18,722 nucleotides of DNA, taken from NCBI GenBank assembly GCA_947491605.1, contig CANLJW010000020.1, forward strand, positions 1-18,722, read 5' to 3'. A program made the translations under genes and the position numbers. Position 1 is the stretch's first letter. Every line of letters starts with the position of its first letter. Shown one piece after another: positions 7,061 through 16,185 of this stretch. Source of the stretch: UBA7398 sp947491605. Its GTDB lineage: Bacteria > Actinomycetota > Actinomycetes > Nanopelagicales > Nanopelagicaceae. The notes beneath the pieces were generated by a model. That model was not told the origin of the DNA. It worked only from the letters and a program-made list of their open reading frames with translations, and ran no database searches.

Positions 7061-8952
7061 AGCGTTACCACCCAGATAGTTGCGAGTAGCGCGAATGCGC
7101 CTAGTAGAATTAATAGCGCATAGCTACGGACAAAACCGGTTTGGGTCTTTCGAATTCCTTTTGAACTTCCAATCACCGCTGCACCAACGGCTCTAACTGC
7201 ACCATCGATAGCTTTTTCATCGGTTGCTACTAGGAATTTAGTTAGCGCTTGACCGGGACGCATTAATACCACTTCGTTAAAGTCATCTTGTAACAAATCA
7301 CGACGAGCTATCTTGGTAAAGAATCTGACATTGGTAGGTGCTACTCGAGGAACTTCGCTTCGATATTTAACTATTGCAATTGCAACACCAATTACCACGG
7401 CAACTAGCGCCATTGAAGTAACTACTACTGGCTGGAATCGTTCGACATGTTCGGCGTGATCTGTTTCATGGCTATTTACAACTGGAGCTAGCCAAGAAAC
7501 AAAGCGATTTCCGCTGGAAAGTAGGAATCCGGAAGCAACGGATCCGATTGCCAGGATTGCCATTGGTCCCCACATTAAGAATGGGGATTCATGTGGATGG
7601 GCTTTTTCATCCCAACGCTTTGCGCCAGTGAAAGTAAGAATAATTACGCGCGTCATATAGAAAGCGGTGACAAGTGCGCCAAGTAGAGCAGCACTGCCAA
7701 TTAATAAACCTTTAATTCCTTCAGCGTTAAACGCCGTTTCAATAATTTTATCTTTGGAATAAAAACCAGCAAATGGTGGAACTCCGATGATTGCAAGGTA
7801 ACCCAACCCGAAAGTAATTGCGGTAATTGGCATAAATTTTCCAAGGCCACCATATTTGCGCATGTTTACTTCATCATCCATGCCGTGCATTACCGACCCT
7901 GCTCCTAAGAACATACCGGCTTTGAAGAATCCATGAGTTAGAAGGTGCATGATTGCAAACGCATAACCAACAGGTCCAAGCCCAGTCGCAAGAATCATGT
8001 ATCCGATTTGCGACATGGTTGAAGCAGCAAGTGCTTTCTTAATGTCATCTTTGGCAGTACCGATTAACGCACCAAACATCAACGTGATTACGCCGATAAT
8101 TACTACACATAGTTGTGCAGTTGGGGCGTTATCGAAAATAAAATTTGAACGAGTAATTAAGTAAACGCCAGCAGTCACCATTGTCGCAGCATGGATTAAC
8201 GCTGAAACTGGGGTTGGGCCCGCCATCGCATCGCCGAGCCATGATTGCAATGGGAATTGTGCAGACTTGCCAGCCGCCGCAAGCAATAACATCAAACCGA
8301 TTCCAGTAAGCGCGGCAGTCGATGCGCCAGAAACTTTTTCTTCGATTCCAGAAAATGAAACTGTACCGAACGTTGCAAAAGCAATCATGATTGCTAATGA
8401 AAGTCCAACATCGCCAACTCGGTTAGCCACGAAAGCTTTCTTTGCGGCGGTCGCGTATTCGGGCTCTTGGTTCCAGAAGCCAATAAGTAGGTATGACGCA
8501 AGGCCGACGCCCTCCCAGCCCACGTAGAGATTTAAGTAGGAATCGCCGAGAACTAATAACAACATGGCGGCAATGAAGAAGTTCAGGAATGCGAAGAAAC
8601 GGCGGCGATCTACGTCGTGCGACATATAAGCGATTGAATAGATATGAATCAATGTGCCTACACCGGTAATAAGTAGTACAAAAGAAATTGAAAGTTGATC
8701 GAGTAAAAGCGAGGCATCGACTTGGAAGGTTCCGACTGATATCCAAGAAAAAAGTTTCTGGGTGACGGCGCGAGATTCTGATGGCCGAGCCAGCATCTGT
8801 AAAAATTCAAATGCACCGATACCAAATGCGGATGCCGAAATTAAAGTAGCAAAAATATGGCCCCACTTATCGGCTCTGCGACCGAGTATCATTAAAAAAC
8901 CTGAGCTAAATAGTGGAAGTGCAATTAAATAAACCAAGTTATTTGATGTCAT
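7057..8952 (-). CDS. nuoL: NADH-quinone oxidoreductase subunit L
   Basis: A 631-aa subunit, the distal antiporter-like proton pump of complex I, with the long C-terminal lateral helix. Conserved residues: E147 in YVGWEGVGLASYLLIGFW, K229 in AAGKSAQFPLQSWLGDAM, and H254 in SALIHAATMVTAGVY; LTHGFFKAGMFLGAG lies further on. The region after about residue 480 (rich in H and E, then a last hydrophobic helix ending at the C-terminus) corresponds to the lateral arm and final anchor. The length is usual for actinobacterial NuoL. Its ATG lies 4 nt after the nuoK stop and is preceded by GGTGA, which ends inside nuoK. The nuoM start overlaps its stop. Confidence 0.97.
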   Translation of the reverse strand: MTSNNLVYLIALPLFSSGFLMILGRRADKWGHIFATLISASAFGIGAFEFLQMLARPSESRAVTQKLFSWISVGTFQVDASLLLDQLSISFVLLITGVGTLIHIYSIAYMSHDVDRRRFFAFLNFFIAAMLLLVLGDSYLNLYVGWEGVGLASYLLIGFWNQEPEYATAAKKAFVANRVGDVGLSLAIMIAFATFGTVSFSGIEEKVSGASTAALTGIGLMLLLAAAGKSAQFPLQSWLGDAMAGPTPVSALIHAATMVTAGVYLITRSNFIFDNAPTAQLCVVIIGVITLMFGALIGTAKDDIKKALAASTMSQIGYMILATGLGPVGYAFAIMHLLTHGFFKAGMFLGAGSVMHGMDDEVNMRKYGGLGKFMPITAITFGLGYLAIIGVPPFAGFYSKDKIIETAFNAEGIKGLLIGSAALLGALVTAFYMTRVIILTFTGAKRWDEKAHPHESPFLMWGPMAILAIGSVASGFLLSSGNRFVSWLAPVVNSHETDHAEHVERFQPVVVTSMALVAVVIGVAIAIVKYRSEVPRVAPTNVRFFTKIARRDLLQDDFNEVVLMRPGQALTKFLVATDEKAIDGAVRAVGAAVIGSSKGIRKTQTGFVRSYALLILLGAFALLATIWVVTL

Positions 8953-8956
8953 TTAA

Positions 8957-9256
8957 TCACCGCTTCAACAAATTTGCATCATCAACTGATGTTGAGCGAC
9001 GCGATCGGAAGATGGTCACAATGATTGCTAAGCCGACAACAACTTCGCAGGCAGCAACCACCATGGTGAAGAAGGCAATTACTTGCCCATCAAGAGTTCC
9101 ATTGATACGAGCAAAAGTTACAAAAGCTAAGTTTGCAGCATTTAACATCAACTCGATACACATGAAAACTACAATTGCATTACGTCGGATAACGACACCA
9201 ACCGCGCCAATTGTAAAAAGCATTGCGGATAGATATAAGTAATTAGCAGAGTTCAT
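8957..9256 (-). CDS. nuoK: NADH-quinone oxidoreductase subunit K
   Basis: A 99-aa, three-helix membrane subunit homologous to MrpC. The two buried glutamates of the proton path are present: E35 in VFMCIELMLNAANL and E71 in VVAACEVVVGLAI. The length is that of the family. The ATG overlaps the nuoJ stop by one base (TAATG), with GGTGAT upstream acting as Shine-Dalgarno. Confidence 0.97.
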   Translation of the reverse strand: MNSANYLYLSAMLFTIGAVGVVIRRNAIVVFMCIELMLNAANLAFVTFARINGTLDGQVIAFFTMVVAACEVVVGLAIIVTIFRSRRSTSVDDANLLKR

Positions 9257-10056
9257 TACTTATCACCGCTTTCATCATCAACTTTAGGTAGCGAGCCCAG
9301 TGCATATTGCGTTGGATCTTGGATATCTCCACGCGCGTTTAATACTCCAGAAATTGAATTTTTGGCTAGGGTGCCATCTGGTAACAGCGCTGGTACATCT
9401 ACGGCGTTGTGACGGGCAAAAACTCCGGAGCTAGGAAGTCCCGCTGCGTTTGCTAGTGAATCCCCGCGGAAACGAGCGCTCGATAACGCACGCTGGCTAG
9501 GGCGCGCACCCGCACTCTTTTGGCTATGCGCTAAAACCATTGCGCCTAAAGCTGCGGTAATAAGTAGCGCCGAAACAACTTCAAATGGAAAGACATATTG
9601 CGTGAAAATAAGTGATGCTAAACCTTGAACGTTGCCGGATTCGTTTGCCATCGCTAATCCGACGGAGACGTGATTTAAAGTGGCACGACCAATTAACGAA
9701 ATTAACAAACCGCCAAATCCGAGTGCTGCCACAATCGCAACGACGCGATGACCTTTAATATTTTCAGTAAGTGAATCTGGGGCATCTACACCGACCAACA
9801 TCAAAATAAATAAAAAGAGCATCATGACCGCTCCGGTATAAACCACAATCTGTACTATTCCTAAAAATGCAGCATCAAGGGCGATGTAGAAAATTGCCAA
9901 AGTAATCATCACCCATGCAAGTAAGAGCGCAGAATGGACTGCTTTTTTAACTACTAACATTCCAAGCGAAGCTAAGACCGCCAACGGTGCCAAAATATAA
10001 AATAAAATAGCTTCTGGTTTTTGGGTTTGGCCAATTTCAAGTGATAGCCGAATCAT
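9256..10056 (-). CDS. nuoJ: NADH-quinone oxidoreductase subunit J
   Basis: A 266-aa membrane subunit near the quinone/proton coupling region of complex I. Five hydrophobic segments occupy roughly residues 15-175; the third contains IVQIVVYTGAVMMLFLF, the conserved segment with the flexible helix. After about residue 180 comes a hydrophilic tail of about 85 residues with FARHNAVDVPALLPDG (about 213-228). This kind of tail is characteristic of actinobacterial NuoJ and absent from the shorter E. coli protein, and its function is not known. The start overlaps the nuoI stop by 4 nt (ATGA) and has a good AGGTGG Shine-Dalgarno at 10063-10068. Confidence 0.96.
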   Translation of the reverse strand: MIRLSLEIGQTQKPEAILFYILAPLAVLASLGMLVVKKAVHSALLLAWVMITLAIFYIALDAAFLGIVQIVVYTGAVMMLFLFILMLVGVDAPDSLTENIKGHRVVAIVAALGFGGLLISLIGRATLNHVSVGLAMANESGNVQGLASLIFTQYVFPFEVVSALLITAALGAMVLAHSQKSAGARPSQRALSSARFRGDSLANAAGLPSSGVFARHNAVDVPALLPDGTLAKNSISGVLNARGDIQDPTQYALGSLPKVDDESGDK

Positions 10057-10655
10057 TGTTGGCCACCTTTAACTTCGCCTCGGTAGTAACTACCATCATT
10101 AGCGCCAGGCGCCATTGGATGTGGCGGCATGATCATTCCTTGATGAATTGGTGCTAACAAATCTTGCTTCTCATAAATTAATTTCTCGCGAGAGTCATCG
10201 GCTAATTCATATTCATTAGTCATAGTTAAAGCTCTAGTTGGGCAAGCTTCAATACAAAGCCCACAGAAAATACAACGCAAGTAATTAATTTGGTAAACCT
10301 TGCCGTAACGCTCTCCTGGTGAGAATCGAGCTTCCTCAGTATTGCTTTCGCCTTCAACATAAATTGCATCTGCTGGACAAGCCCAGGCGCAAAGTTCGCA
10401 ACCAATACATTTTTCGAGGCCATCTGGATGGCGGTTTAGTTGGTGGCGACCCTTGAATCGTGGCGCAGTTGGCTCTTTGACCTCTGGATATTGCACTGTA
10501 TTTGGCTTCTTAAACATGGTTCTGAAGGTGACCCAGAATCCAAGTAGCTGAGTCAAGAAAGTGCTTGGACCGTTATCTACAACCGGAGTTGACTCCATTG
10601 CAGCTTTTTCAATGGCATTATTTTTAAAAGGCTCAATGTTGTATAGCTCAGACAT
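10053..10655 (-). CDS. nuoI: NADH-quinone oxidoreductase subunit I
   Basis: A 200-aa ferredoxin-like subunit carrying clusters N6a and N6b, which pass electrons from NuoG to NuoB. Two complete 4Fe-4S motifs: C83, C86, C89, C93 in CIGCELCAWACP, and C128, C131, C134, C138 in CIFCGLCIEACP. An amphipathic N-terminal helix (FLTQLLGFWVTFRTMF, about 33-48) attaches it to the membrane arm. I chose the ATG at 10655, beginning MSELYNIEPF, over an in-frame ATG at 10766. The longer form would overlap nuoH by 119 nt, and its extra 37 residues are unlike NuoI. The chosen start overlaps nuoH by 8 nt and has GGAAG just upstream, though only 3 nt away. Confidence 0.95.
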   Translation of the reverse strand: MSELYNIEPFKNNAIEKAAMESTPVVDNGPSTFLTQLLGFWVTFRTMFKKPNTVQYPEVKEPTAPRFKGRHQLNRHPDGLEKCIGCELCAWACPADAIYVEGESNTEEARFSPGERYGKVYQINYLRCIFCGLCIEACPTRALTMTNEYELADDSREKLIYEKQDLLAPIHQGMIMPPHPMAPGANDGSYYRGEVKGGQQ

Positions 10656-11895
10656 GATCTTCCAATCTCGCTTTTGTGGCAGGAAGTGCCGGAACTGGGA
10701 ATGAAGGTTCAGATACTTCGCCAATATCTCGCGCAGCAATTTCATTCTTATCGCGAGCTCGATCAAATAGTGATGAAACAGCGAGCACGATCAATACGAT
10801 TCCACCAGTAAATGCAACCACTACCGATTGCGGTGCGCCTTCTAGTGAAAGCGTGCGCAACGTTGCAACTACAAGAATCCATGCAAGTGAAACTGGAATC
10901 AAAACCTTCCAACCAAATTTCATAAATTGGTCATAACGAAGTCGTGGCAAAGTTCCACGCAACCAAACAAAGAGAAAGAAGAAACCTAGAACTTTTAGAG
11001 TAAACCAGAATAACGTGAACCAACCACCGAGCCAGCTTTCGGTAAACCCAAGTCCTGGAAATGCCCGATAACCACCGAGGAAAAGTGTGGTGGCAAGTGC
11101 AGAGACCGCAATAATGTTTACATATTCAGCAAGGAAGAAGAGCGCAAACTTAAGTGATGAGTACTCGGTATGGAATCCACCAACAAGCTCACCTTCAGCT
11201 TCTGCTAAATCAAACGGTGCTCGATTAGTTTCACCAACCATTGAGATTGCATAAATTACAAAAGATGGGAACAACACAACTGAGTACCACCATTGATCTT
11301 GCGCGGCCACGATATCTGAGGTGGACATTGATCCGGCATAAATAAATACCGCAACTAATGAAAGTCCCATTGCAACTTCATAGGAAATTACTTGAGCGCT
11401 AGAGCGAAGTCCACCAAGAAGTGGATATGTGGATCCAGATGACCAACCGGCTAACACAATGCCGTAAACACCTACGGAAGCGATTGAAAGAAAATATAAA
11501 ACACCGACTGGGATATCGGTCAACTGCATCGCAGTTTCACGGCCGAAGAAATTAACTTTTCCGGTAAATGGAATTACTGCAAACGACATAAAGCAAGCGG
11601 TTACACTAATAATTGGTGCGATTACGAAAACAATTCGATCGGCCGCTTTTGGAATTAAATCTTCTTTTAAAGCTAACTTAACGCCATCGGCTAGCGCCTG
11701 TAGAAGTCCAAACTTACCCACGCGGTTTGGTCCGATTCGCATCTGCATTACTGCAACTATTCGGCGTTCGCCCCAAACTGACATCAAAGTTAAAAAAATG
11801 CAGACTGCAAAAATTATTAAACCTTTTAGGGCGATAATCCATCCTGGATCTTGTCCAATTAATTCCGCAGTTGTCATGCCTCCAGTTGTCTCCAT
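10648..11895 (-). CDS. nuoH: NADH-quinone oxidoreductase subunit H
   Basis: A 415-aa membrane subunit that forms the quinone chamber with NuoB and NuoD and anchors the peripheral arm. Typical motifs: WGERRIVAVMQMRIGPNRVG followed by LQALADGVKLALKED (about 41-80), and GETNRAPFDLAEAEGELVGG with FHTEYSS, the acidic loop linked to coupling. Eight or so hydrophobic helices are visible. The C-terminus after about residue 380 is a hydrophilic tail, longer than in E. coli, as usual in actinobacteria. The ATG (METTGG) overlaps the nuoG stop by one base and has GGTGAAGG upstream; a second ATG at residue 7 is a possible alternative start. Confidence 0.97.
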   Translation of the reverse strand: METTGGMTTAELIGQDPGWIIALKGLIIFAVCIFLTLMSVWGERRIVAVMQMRIGPNRVGKFGLLQALADGVKLALKEDLIPKAADRIVFVIAPIISVTACFMSFAVIPFTGKVNFFGRETAMQLTDIPVGVLYFLSIASVGVYGIVLAGWSSGSTYPLLGGLRSSAQVISYEVAMGLSLVAVFIYAGSMSTSDIVAAQDQWWYSVVLFPSFVIYAISMVGETNRAPFDLAEAEGELVGGFHTEYSSLKFALFFLAEYVNIIAVSALATTLFLGGYRAFPGLGFTESWLGGWFTLFWFTLKVLGFFFLFVWLRGTLPRLRYDQFMKFGWKVLIPVSLAWILVVATLRTLSLEGAPQSVVVAFTGGIVLIVLAVSSLFDRARDKNEIAARDIGEVSEPSFPVPALPATKARLEDHV

Positions 11896-14246
11896 TACGC
11901 CTTCACCACCGATACCGCTGCGCCACTTGCAACTCCGAGGGTTGCAATCGTTTTTGAGGTATGGGAATTTCTAGGAATCCAAACTGAGTTGCTTTCAATA
12001 TCTTTGATTTCGCAAGGCAAAGTAATGGCACCACGCTCATTGAAAACTCGAACTGAATCGCCGTTTTTAACGCCTAGCTTTTCAGCGCGATCTGTTGAAA
12101 TAACTGCAACTGATGGGTGCGCAGTATTTGCTAAATTAGTTTCACCATCTTGCAGTGAGCCTGCATCTAGTAATAACCGCCAACTTGCCAAAATTGTGTC
12201 GCCAGAAATTAGCGTTGCAGATGTTGGTGTAAATGGTGCGCGAGCGCCATCCCAATTCCCAAGTGCTGAAAATTCGCTGGCTGCAGCTGCAACTGTTGGC
12301 AGACTTATCGGTTTACCCATTTGATCTGCAATTATTGAAAGAATTCGAACATCACTACGAAGATCAGGCACATCGACTGCAGCTTCAAAGGCGCGAGCGC
12401 GACCTTCCCAATCCAGGAATGAACCACTCTTCTCTACTACTGCTGCTATCGGCAGGATTACGTTAGCAATTTCAGTGATTGCGCTTTGGCGCATTTCTAG
12501 GCTGACAACAAATGCTTTTTCAAGTCCTGCTAGGGCATTGGCTGAGATATCGAGTGGGTCAACGCCACCAACTAATAGCGAATCAATATCTCCGTTATGC
12601 AAACCTTCAATAATTTCCGAAGTCGTGCGACCGATATTTTCCGGAAGCGACTTGACGCCCCAAGCACTTTGCATATCAACTCGCGCACTCGCATCGCTAA
12701 CTGGGCGACCGCCAGGAAGCAGGGTTCCAATTGCGCCAACTTCTAGAGCGCCGCGTTCGCCAGCGCGACGTGGAATCCAAGCCAGCTTCGCACCTGAAGA
12801 TCGTGCAAGTGCAAGCGTTGCGGAAAGTGCACCAGATGATTCACATAACCGCTCGCCTACCAAAATAACTGATTTGGAAGTTAATCCAGAAATCTTTGCG
12901 ATTAATTGGGATTCATTGCCGGCTGCAGATTTAATAACTTCTGCGTTAAGTTTCTTGCTGCCCCGCGAAGTAAATGGTGCAATGGTTGATACTTTTAACC
13001 CACGTTTACGCACTTGCTTAAATGCGCGAAGAAAAACTATTGGTGATTCATCTTCTGGTTCAAAACCAATTAAAAGTAAATGATCGGCTCGGTCGATTGC
13101 GGAATAATTAACTTGAACGCCAACAATTGCACTCGCTAAGAAATCGCGCTCTTCATCAGTATGTACCCGAGCTCGGAAATCAATATCATTCGTATTTAAA
13201 GCCACCCGAGCAAACTTGCTATAACCATAAGCATCTTCAACTGTGGCACGACCGCCAACAAGTACAGCTGCGCGACTTACGCTTAGTCCAGCCGCCGCTG
13301 TTGCTAACGCTTCTGGCCATGAAGCTTCATGTAATTGGCCATCAGAGCCACGAACCATCGGAGTTTTAATACGATCACTTGCTGTTACATATTTAAATGC
13401 CCAACGACCTTTATCGCAGTTCCACTCTTCGTTTACTTGAGCATCATCGCCAGCAAGCCGGCGTAGCGTTTTCCCACGTCGAACATCGGTACGCATATCG
13501 CAACCACTTGCGCAATGTTCACATGCAGAGGGCGTTGAAACTAAGTCGAATGGTCGAGCGCGGAAACGATAAGAAGCTCCGGTCAGCGCACCAACCGGAC
13601 AAATCTGGACTGTGTTTCCAGAGAAGTATGAATCGAAAGGCTTCTCTTCATAGATGCCAACTTGTTGGAGCGCGCCACGGTCATTCAAAGTAATAAATGG
13701 ATCGCCGGCGATTTCCTCGGAGAAGCGTGTGCAACGTGCGCAGAGAATGCAGCGTTCGCGATCTAGAAGTACTTGGGATGAAATATTAATTGGTTTTTCA
13801 AAGGTTCGCTTATAACCATCAAAACGAGATTCGCCATTTCCATTGCTCATCGCTTGATTCTGTAATGGGCATTCACCGCCTTTATCGCAAACCGGGCAAT
13901 CAAGTGGGTGATTAACTAGAAGGAATTCCATAACTCCTTTTTGCGCTTTATCTGCAACGTTAGAAGTTAGTTGAGTATTTACCACCATTCCAGTTTCAAC
14001 CGGAATTGTGCAAGAAGCTTGAGGCTTAGGAAATTTACGACCATTAATTTCAATATCAACTAAACATTGGCGACAAGCTCCTACTGGCTCTAGCAGCGGA
14101 TGGTCGCAAAATCTAGGAATTTGAATTCCAAGTTTCTCGGCTGCACGAATAACTAGTGTTCCTTTAGGAACTGTTATTTCAAAACCATCTATGGTTAGCG
14201 TAATTAATTCAAGTGTTACATCGGCGGAAACTTCTTGAGTACTCAT
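11895..14246 (-). CDS. nuoG: NADH-quinone oxidoreductase subunit G
   Basis: A 783-aa peripheral-arm subunit conducting electrons from NuoF. Cluster ligands in order: N1b 2Fe-2S (C47, C58, C61, C79); N5 4Fe-4S with histidine (H113, C117, C120, C126); N4 (C166, C169, C172, C216); and the off-path N7 set (C242, C245, C249, C277). The remainder is a molybdopterin-oxidoreductase-like domain that has no catalytic cofactor role in complex I; its last 75 or so residues resemble the dinucleotide-binding end domain of that superfamily. The length is close to that of mycobacterial NuoG. The ATG overlaps the nuoF stop by one base and has a strong GGGAGGTG Shine-Dalgarno. Confidence 0.97.
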   Translation of the reverse strand: MSTQEVSADVTLELITLTIDGFEITVPKGTLVIRAAEKLGIQIPRFCDHPLLEPVGACRQCLVDIEINGRKFPKPQASCTIPVETGMVVNTQLTSNVADKAQKGVMEFLLVNHPLDCPVCDKGGECPLQNQAMSNGNGESRFDGYKRTFEKPINISSQVLLDRERCILCARCTRFSEEIAGDPFITLNDRGALQQVGIYEEKPFDSYFSGNTVQICPVGALTGASYRFRARPFDLVSTPSACEHCASGCDMRTDVRRGKTLRRLAGDDAQVNEEWNCDKGRWAFKYVTASDRIKTPMVRGSDGQLHEASWPEALATAAAGLSVSRAAVLVGGRATVEDAYGYSKFARVALNTNDIDFRARVHTDEERDFLASAIVGVQVNYSAIDRADHLLLIGFEPEDESPIVFLRAFKQVRKRGLKVSTIAPFTSRGSKKLNAEVIKSAAGNESQLIAKISGLTSKSVILVGERLCESSGALSATLALARSSGAKLAWIPRRAGERGALEVGAIGTLLPGGRPVSDASARVDMQSAWGVKSLPENIGRTTSEIIEGLHNGDIDSLLVGGVDPLDISANALAGLEKAFVVSLEMRQSAITEIANVILPIAAVVEKSGSFLDWEGRARAFEAAVDVPDLRSDVRILSIIADQMGKPISLPTVAAAASEFSALGNWDGARAPFTPTSATLISGDTILASWRLLLDAGSLQDGETNLANTAHPSVAVISTDRAEKLGVKNGDSVRVFNERGAITLPCEIKDIESNSVWIPRNSHTSKTIATLGVASGAAVSVVKA

Positions 14247-15559
14247 TACTTAGCACCTCCCACAGGCGAAGAAGCAAAAATGGTCGAAGCAACCGAATCA
14301 AATGGGCATCCACCAATTGCAAGGTGTTGTAAGTATTCATCTTTAAAGTACTGGATTGAAGAAATGATTGGGCTGGCAGCGCCATCAGCAAGAGCACAAA
14401 ATGAGCGTCCCATAATGTTGTCGCATAGGTCGAGCAACTTATCTAGATCTTCTGGAGTGCCCTTACCGTGCTCTAAATCTTTGAGAATTTGCACCAACCA
14501 CCACGTGCCTTCACGACAGGGTGTGCACTTTCCGCAAGATTCATGTTTATAAAATTCAGTCCAACGCAGTACTGCACGGACTATGCAAGTTGTTTCATCA
14601 AAAATTTGCAACGCTTTAGTGCCGAGCATCGAACCCGCAGCTGATACGCCTTCGTAATCTAACGGGGTATCTAAATGTGCGTCGGTAAATAGCGGTGTCG
14701 AAGATCCACCTGGTGTCCAGAATTTCAATTTATGTCCATCTCGAATTCCGCCAGCCAGCTCTAATATTTCGCGAAGCGTAATTCCAAGTGGCGCTTCGAA
14801 TTGGCCAGGATTATTTACATGGCCAGAAAGTGAGTACAAGGTGTAACCCTTTGACTTTTCGGTTCCGATTGCGGCGAACCATTCAGGTCCATTTTCAATA
14901 ATAGAAGGTACCGATGCTACGGTTTCAACGTTATTTACAATAGTTGGTCGCGCATATAAACCAGCAATCGCTGGAAATGGCGGCCGAAGTCTTGGTTGTC
15001 CGCGAAAACCTTCGAGTGAATCAAGTAGCGCAGTTTCTTCACCGCAGATATATGCACCAGCACCAACATGTAGAACTAATTCTAAATCAAAACCTTTTCC
15101 TAAAATATTTTTGCCGAGGTAGCCGGCTTTGTACGCATCTTCGATCGCTTGCTGAACTCTACGAATTACATGCGCAACTTCGCCGCGGATATAAATGAAT
15201 GCGTAGTTAGCACGGATTGCGTAGGACCCAATGATGATTCCTTCAATTAACACATGTGGGTTTGCCATCATGAGCGGCGTATCTTTACAAGTGCCTGGCT
15301 CTGATTCATCGGCATTAACTACGAAGTAATGTTCTTTGTTATCGCCTTGTGGAATAAAACCCCACTTCATTCCAGTAGGGAAACCAGCGCCACCACGACC
15401 ACGTAATCCGGAGTCTTTGACGCTCTGAATTACGGCATCTGGCTCCATGGCAAGCGCTTTTTCGAGCGCCTTGTAGCCACCATTTCGTTTGTAACCCGCA
15501 ATTGTGAATGAATCTTTTTGATCCCAATTTGCCGAAAGGACCGGCGTTAATTTAGACAT
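14246..15559 (-). CDS. nuoF: NADH-quinone oxidoreductase subunit F
   Basis: A 437-aa subunit that binds NADH and FMN and starts electron transfer. The FMN/NADH glycine-rich loop GRGGAGFPTGMKW is at 54-66, NADESEPGTCKD at 82-93, and GAGAYICGEETALLDSLEG at 166-184. Cluster N3 ligands are C342, C345 and C348 in ESCGKCTPCREGT, and C388 in SFCALADG. Length and domain order are standard: Rossmann-like flavin domain, ubiquitin-like segment, then Fe-S helical bundle. The ATG overlaps the nuoE stop by one base, with AAAGGCGG upstream. Confidence 0.98.
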   Translation of the reverse strand: MSKLTPVLSANWDQKDSFTIAGYKRNGGYKALEKALAMEPDAVIQSVKDSGLRGRGGAGFPTGMKWGFIPQGDNKEHYFVVNADESEPGTCKDTPLMMANPHVLIEGIIIGSYAIRANYAFIYIRGEVAHVIRRVQQAIEDAYKAGYLGKNILGKGFDLELVLHVGAGAYICGEETALLDSLEGFRGQPRLRPPFPAIAGLYARPTIVNNVETVASVPSIIENGPEWFAAIGTEKSKGYTLYSLSGHVNNPGQFEAPLGITLREILELAGGIRDGHKLKFWTPGGSSTPLFTDAHLDTPLDYEGVSAAGSMLGTKALQIFDETTCIVRAVLRWTEFYKHESCGKCTPCREGTWWLVQILKDLEHGKGTPEDLDKLLDLCDNIMGRSFCALADGAASPIISSIQYFKDEYLQHLAIGGCPFDSVASTIFASSPVGGAK

Positions 15560-16185
15560 TACTCAACCGCCTTTGAAAGTTTTAATCCAAGCAGCGAAGG
15601 TTCGCCAGCAGAAACACCTTCACCAAAGCGACCATCACTTATACCCGCTAGTACTGCCGAATTTTCCCGCCAAGTTGGTAAATCATTTGGTCCACGAGTT
15701 GGTGCTAGTGGATTTCCATTACGCATGCTATCAACTAAATCTTTTGCGGATTGCACGGTTTGGTTGTCATAAAACTCCCAATTAGCCATAACTACTGGGG
15801 CATAATCACAAGCTGCGTTGCATTCAATTCGTTCTAACGAAACTTTGCCATCTTTAGTTACACAATTATTTTCAACTCCAAGATGTTCTTTCAAACCTTC
15901 GTAAATTGCATCCCCACCCATGACTGCGCAGAGTGTGTTTATGCAGACACCAACATGGTATTCACCGACTGGTTTGCGTTTATATTGGGTGTAGAAACTT
16001 GCAACCGCATTAACTTCAGCAGTTTCTAAATCTAATTTTTCTGCAATTGTTTCGATTGATTCATTCGTTACATAACCGTCACGAGCCTGTGCGAAATGCA
16101 ATAACGGCATGATTGCAGAACGTTTGCGAGGGTAACGATTAATTATCGAATCCATCACGGTGAAATCTTCATTTGTAAATGGCAT
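15559..16185 (-). CDS. nuoE: NADH-quinone oxidoreductase subunit E
   Basis: A 208-aa thioredoxin-like subunit carrying 2Fe-2S cluster N1a, next to the FMN of NuoF. The four ligands are visible: C81 and C86 (CINTLC), C122 and C126 (CNAAC). The N-terminal helical part contains ASFYTQY (62-68), typical of the family. After about residue 160 comes an extension of roughly 45 residues, rich in Gly, Ser and Pro, that E. coli NuoE lacks; longer NuoE proteins are known in actinobacteria. The ATG overlaps the nuoD stop by one base (TAATG). A GGGAGG lies about 12 nt upstream, rather far for a Shine-Dalgarno, so coupling with nuoD may matter. Confidence 0.97.
   Translation of the reverse strand: MPFTNEDFTVMDSIINRYPRKRSAIMPLLHFAQARDGYVTNESIETIAEKLDLETAEVNAVASFYTQYKRKPVGEYHVGVCINTLCAVMGGDAIYEGLKEHLGVENNCVTKDGKVSLERIECNAACDYAPVVMANWEFYDNQTVQSAKDLVDSMRNGNPLAPTRGPNDLPTWRENSAVLAGISDGRFGEGVSAGEPSLLGLKLSKAVE

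Noticed and set aside
8913..9242. A 109-codon plus-strand open frame opposite nuoK
   Set aside because: nuoK is conserved end to end with both functional glutamates; the antisense frame is a mirror of it.
12475..13083. A 202-codon plus-strand open frame antisense to nuoG
   Set aside because: It lies wholly inside nuoG, whose reading frame is strongly conserved. The translation has no recognisable motif and is low-complexity Ser/Ala/Pro-rich, as expected from a shadow of coding DNA.
11895..14246. NuoG as a stand-alone molybdopterin oxidoreductase or formate dehydrogenase
   Set aside because: The molybdopterin-like domain lacks a recognisable catalytic Cys/Sec motif, and the gene sits between nuoF and nuoH with complete complex I cluster motifs.
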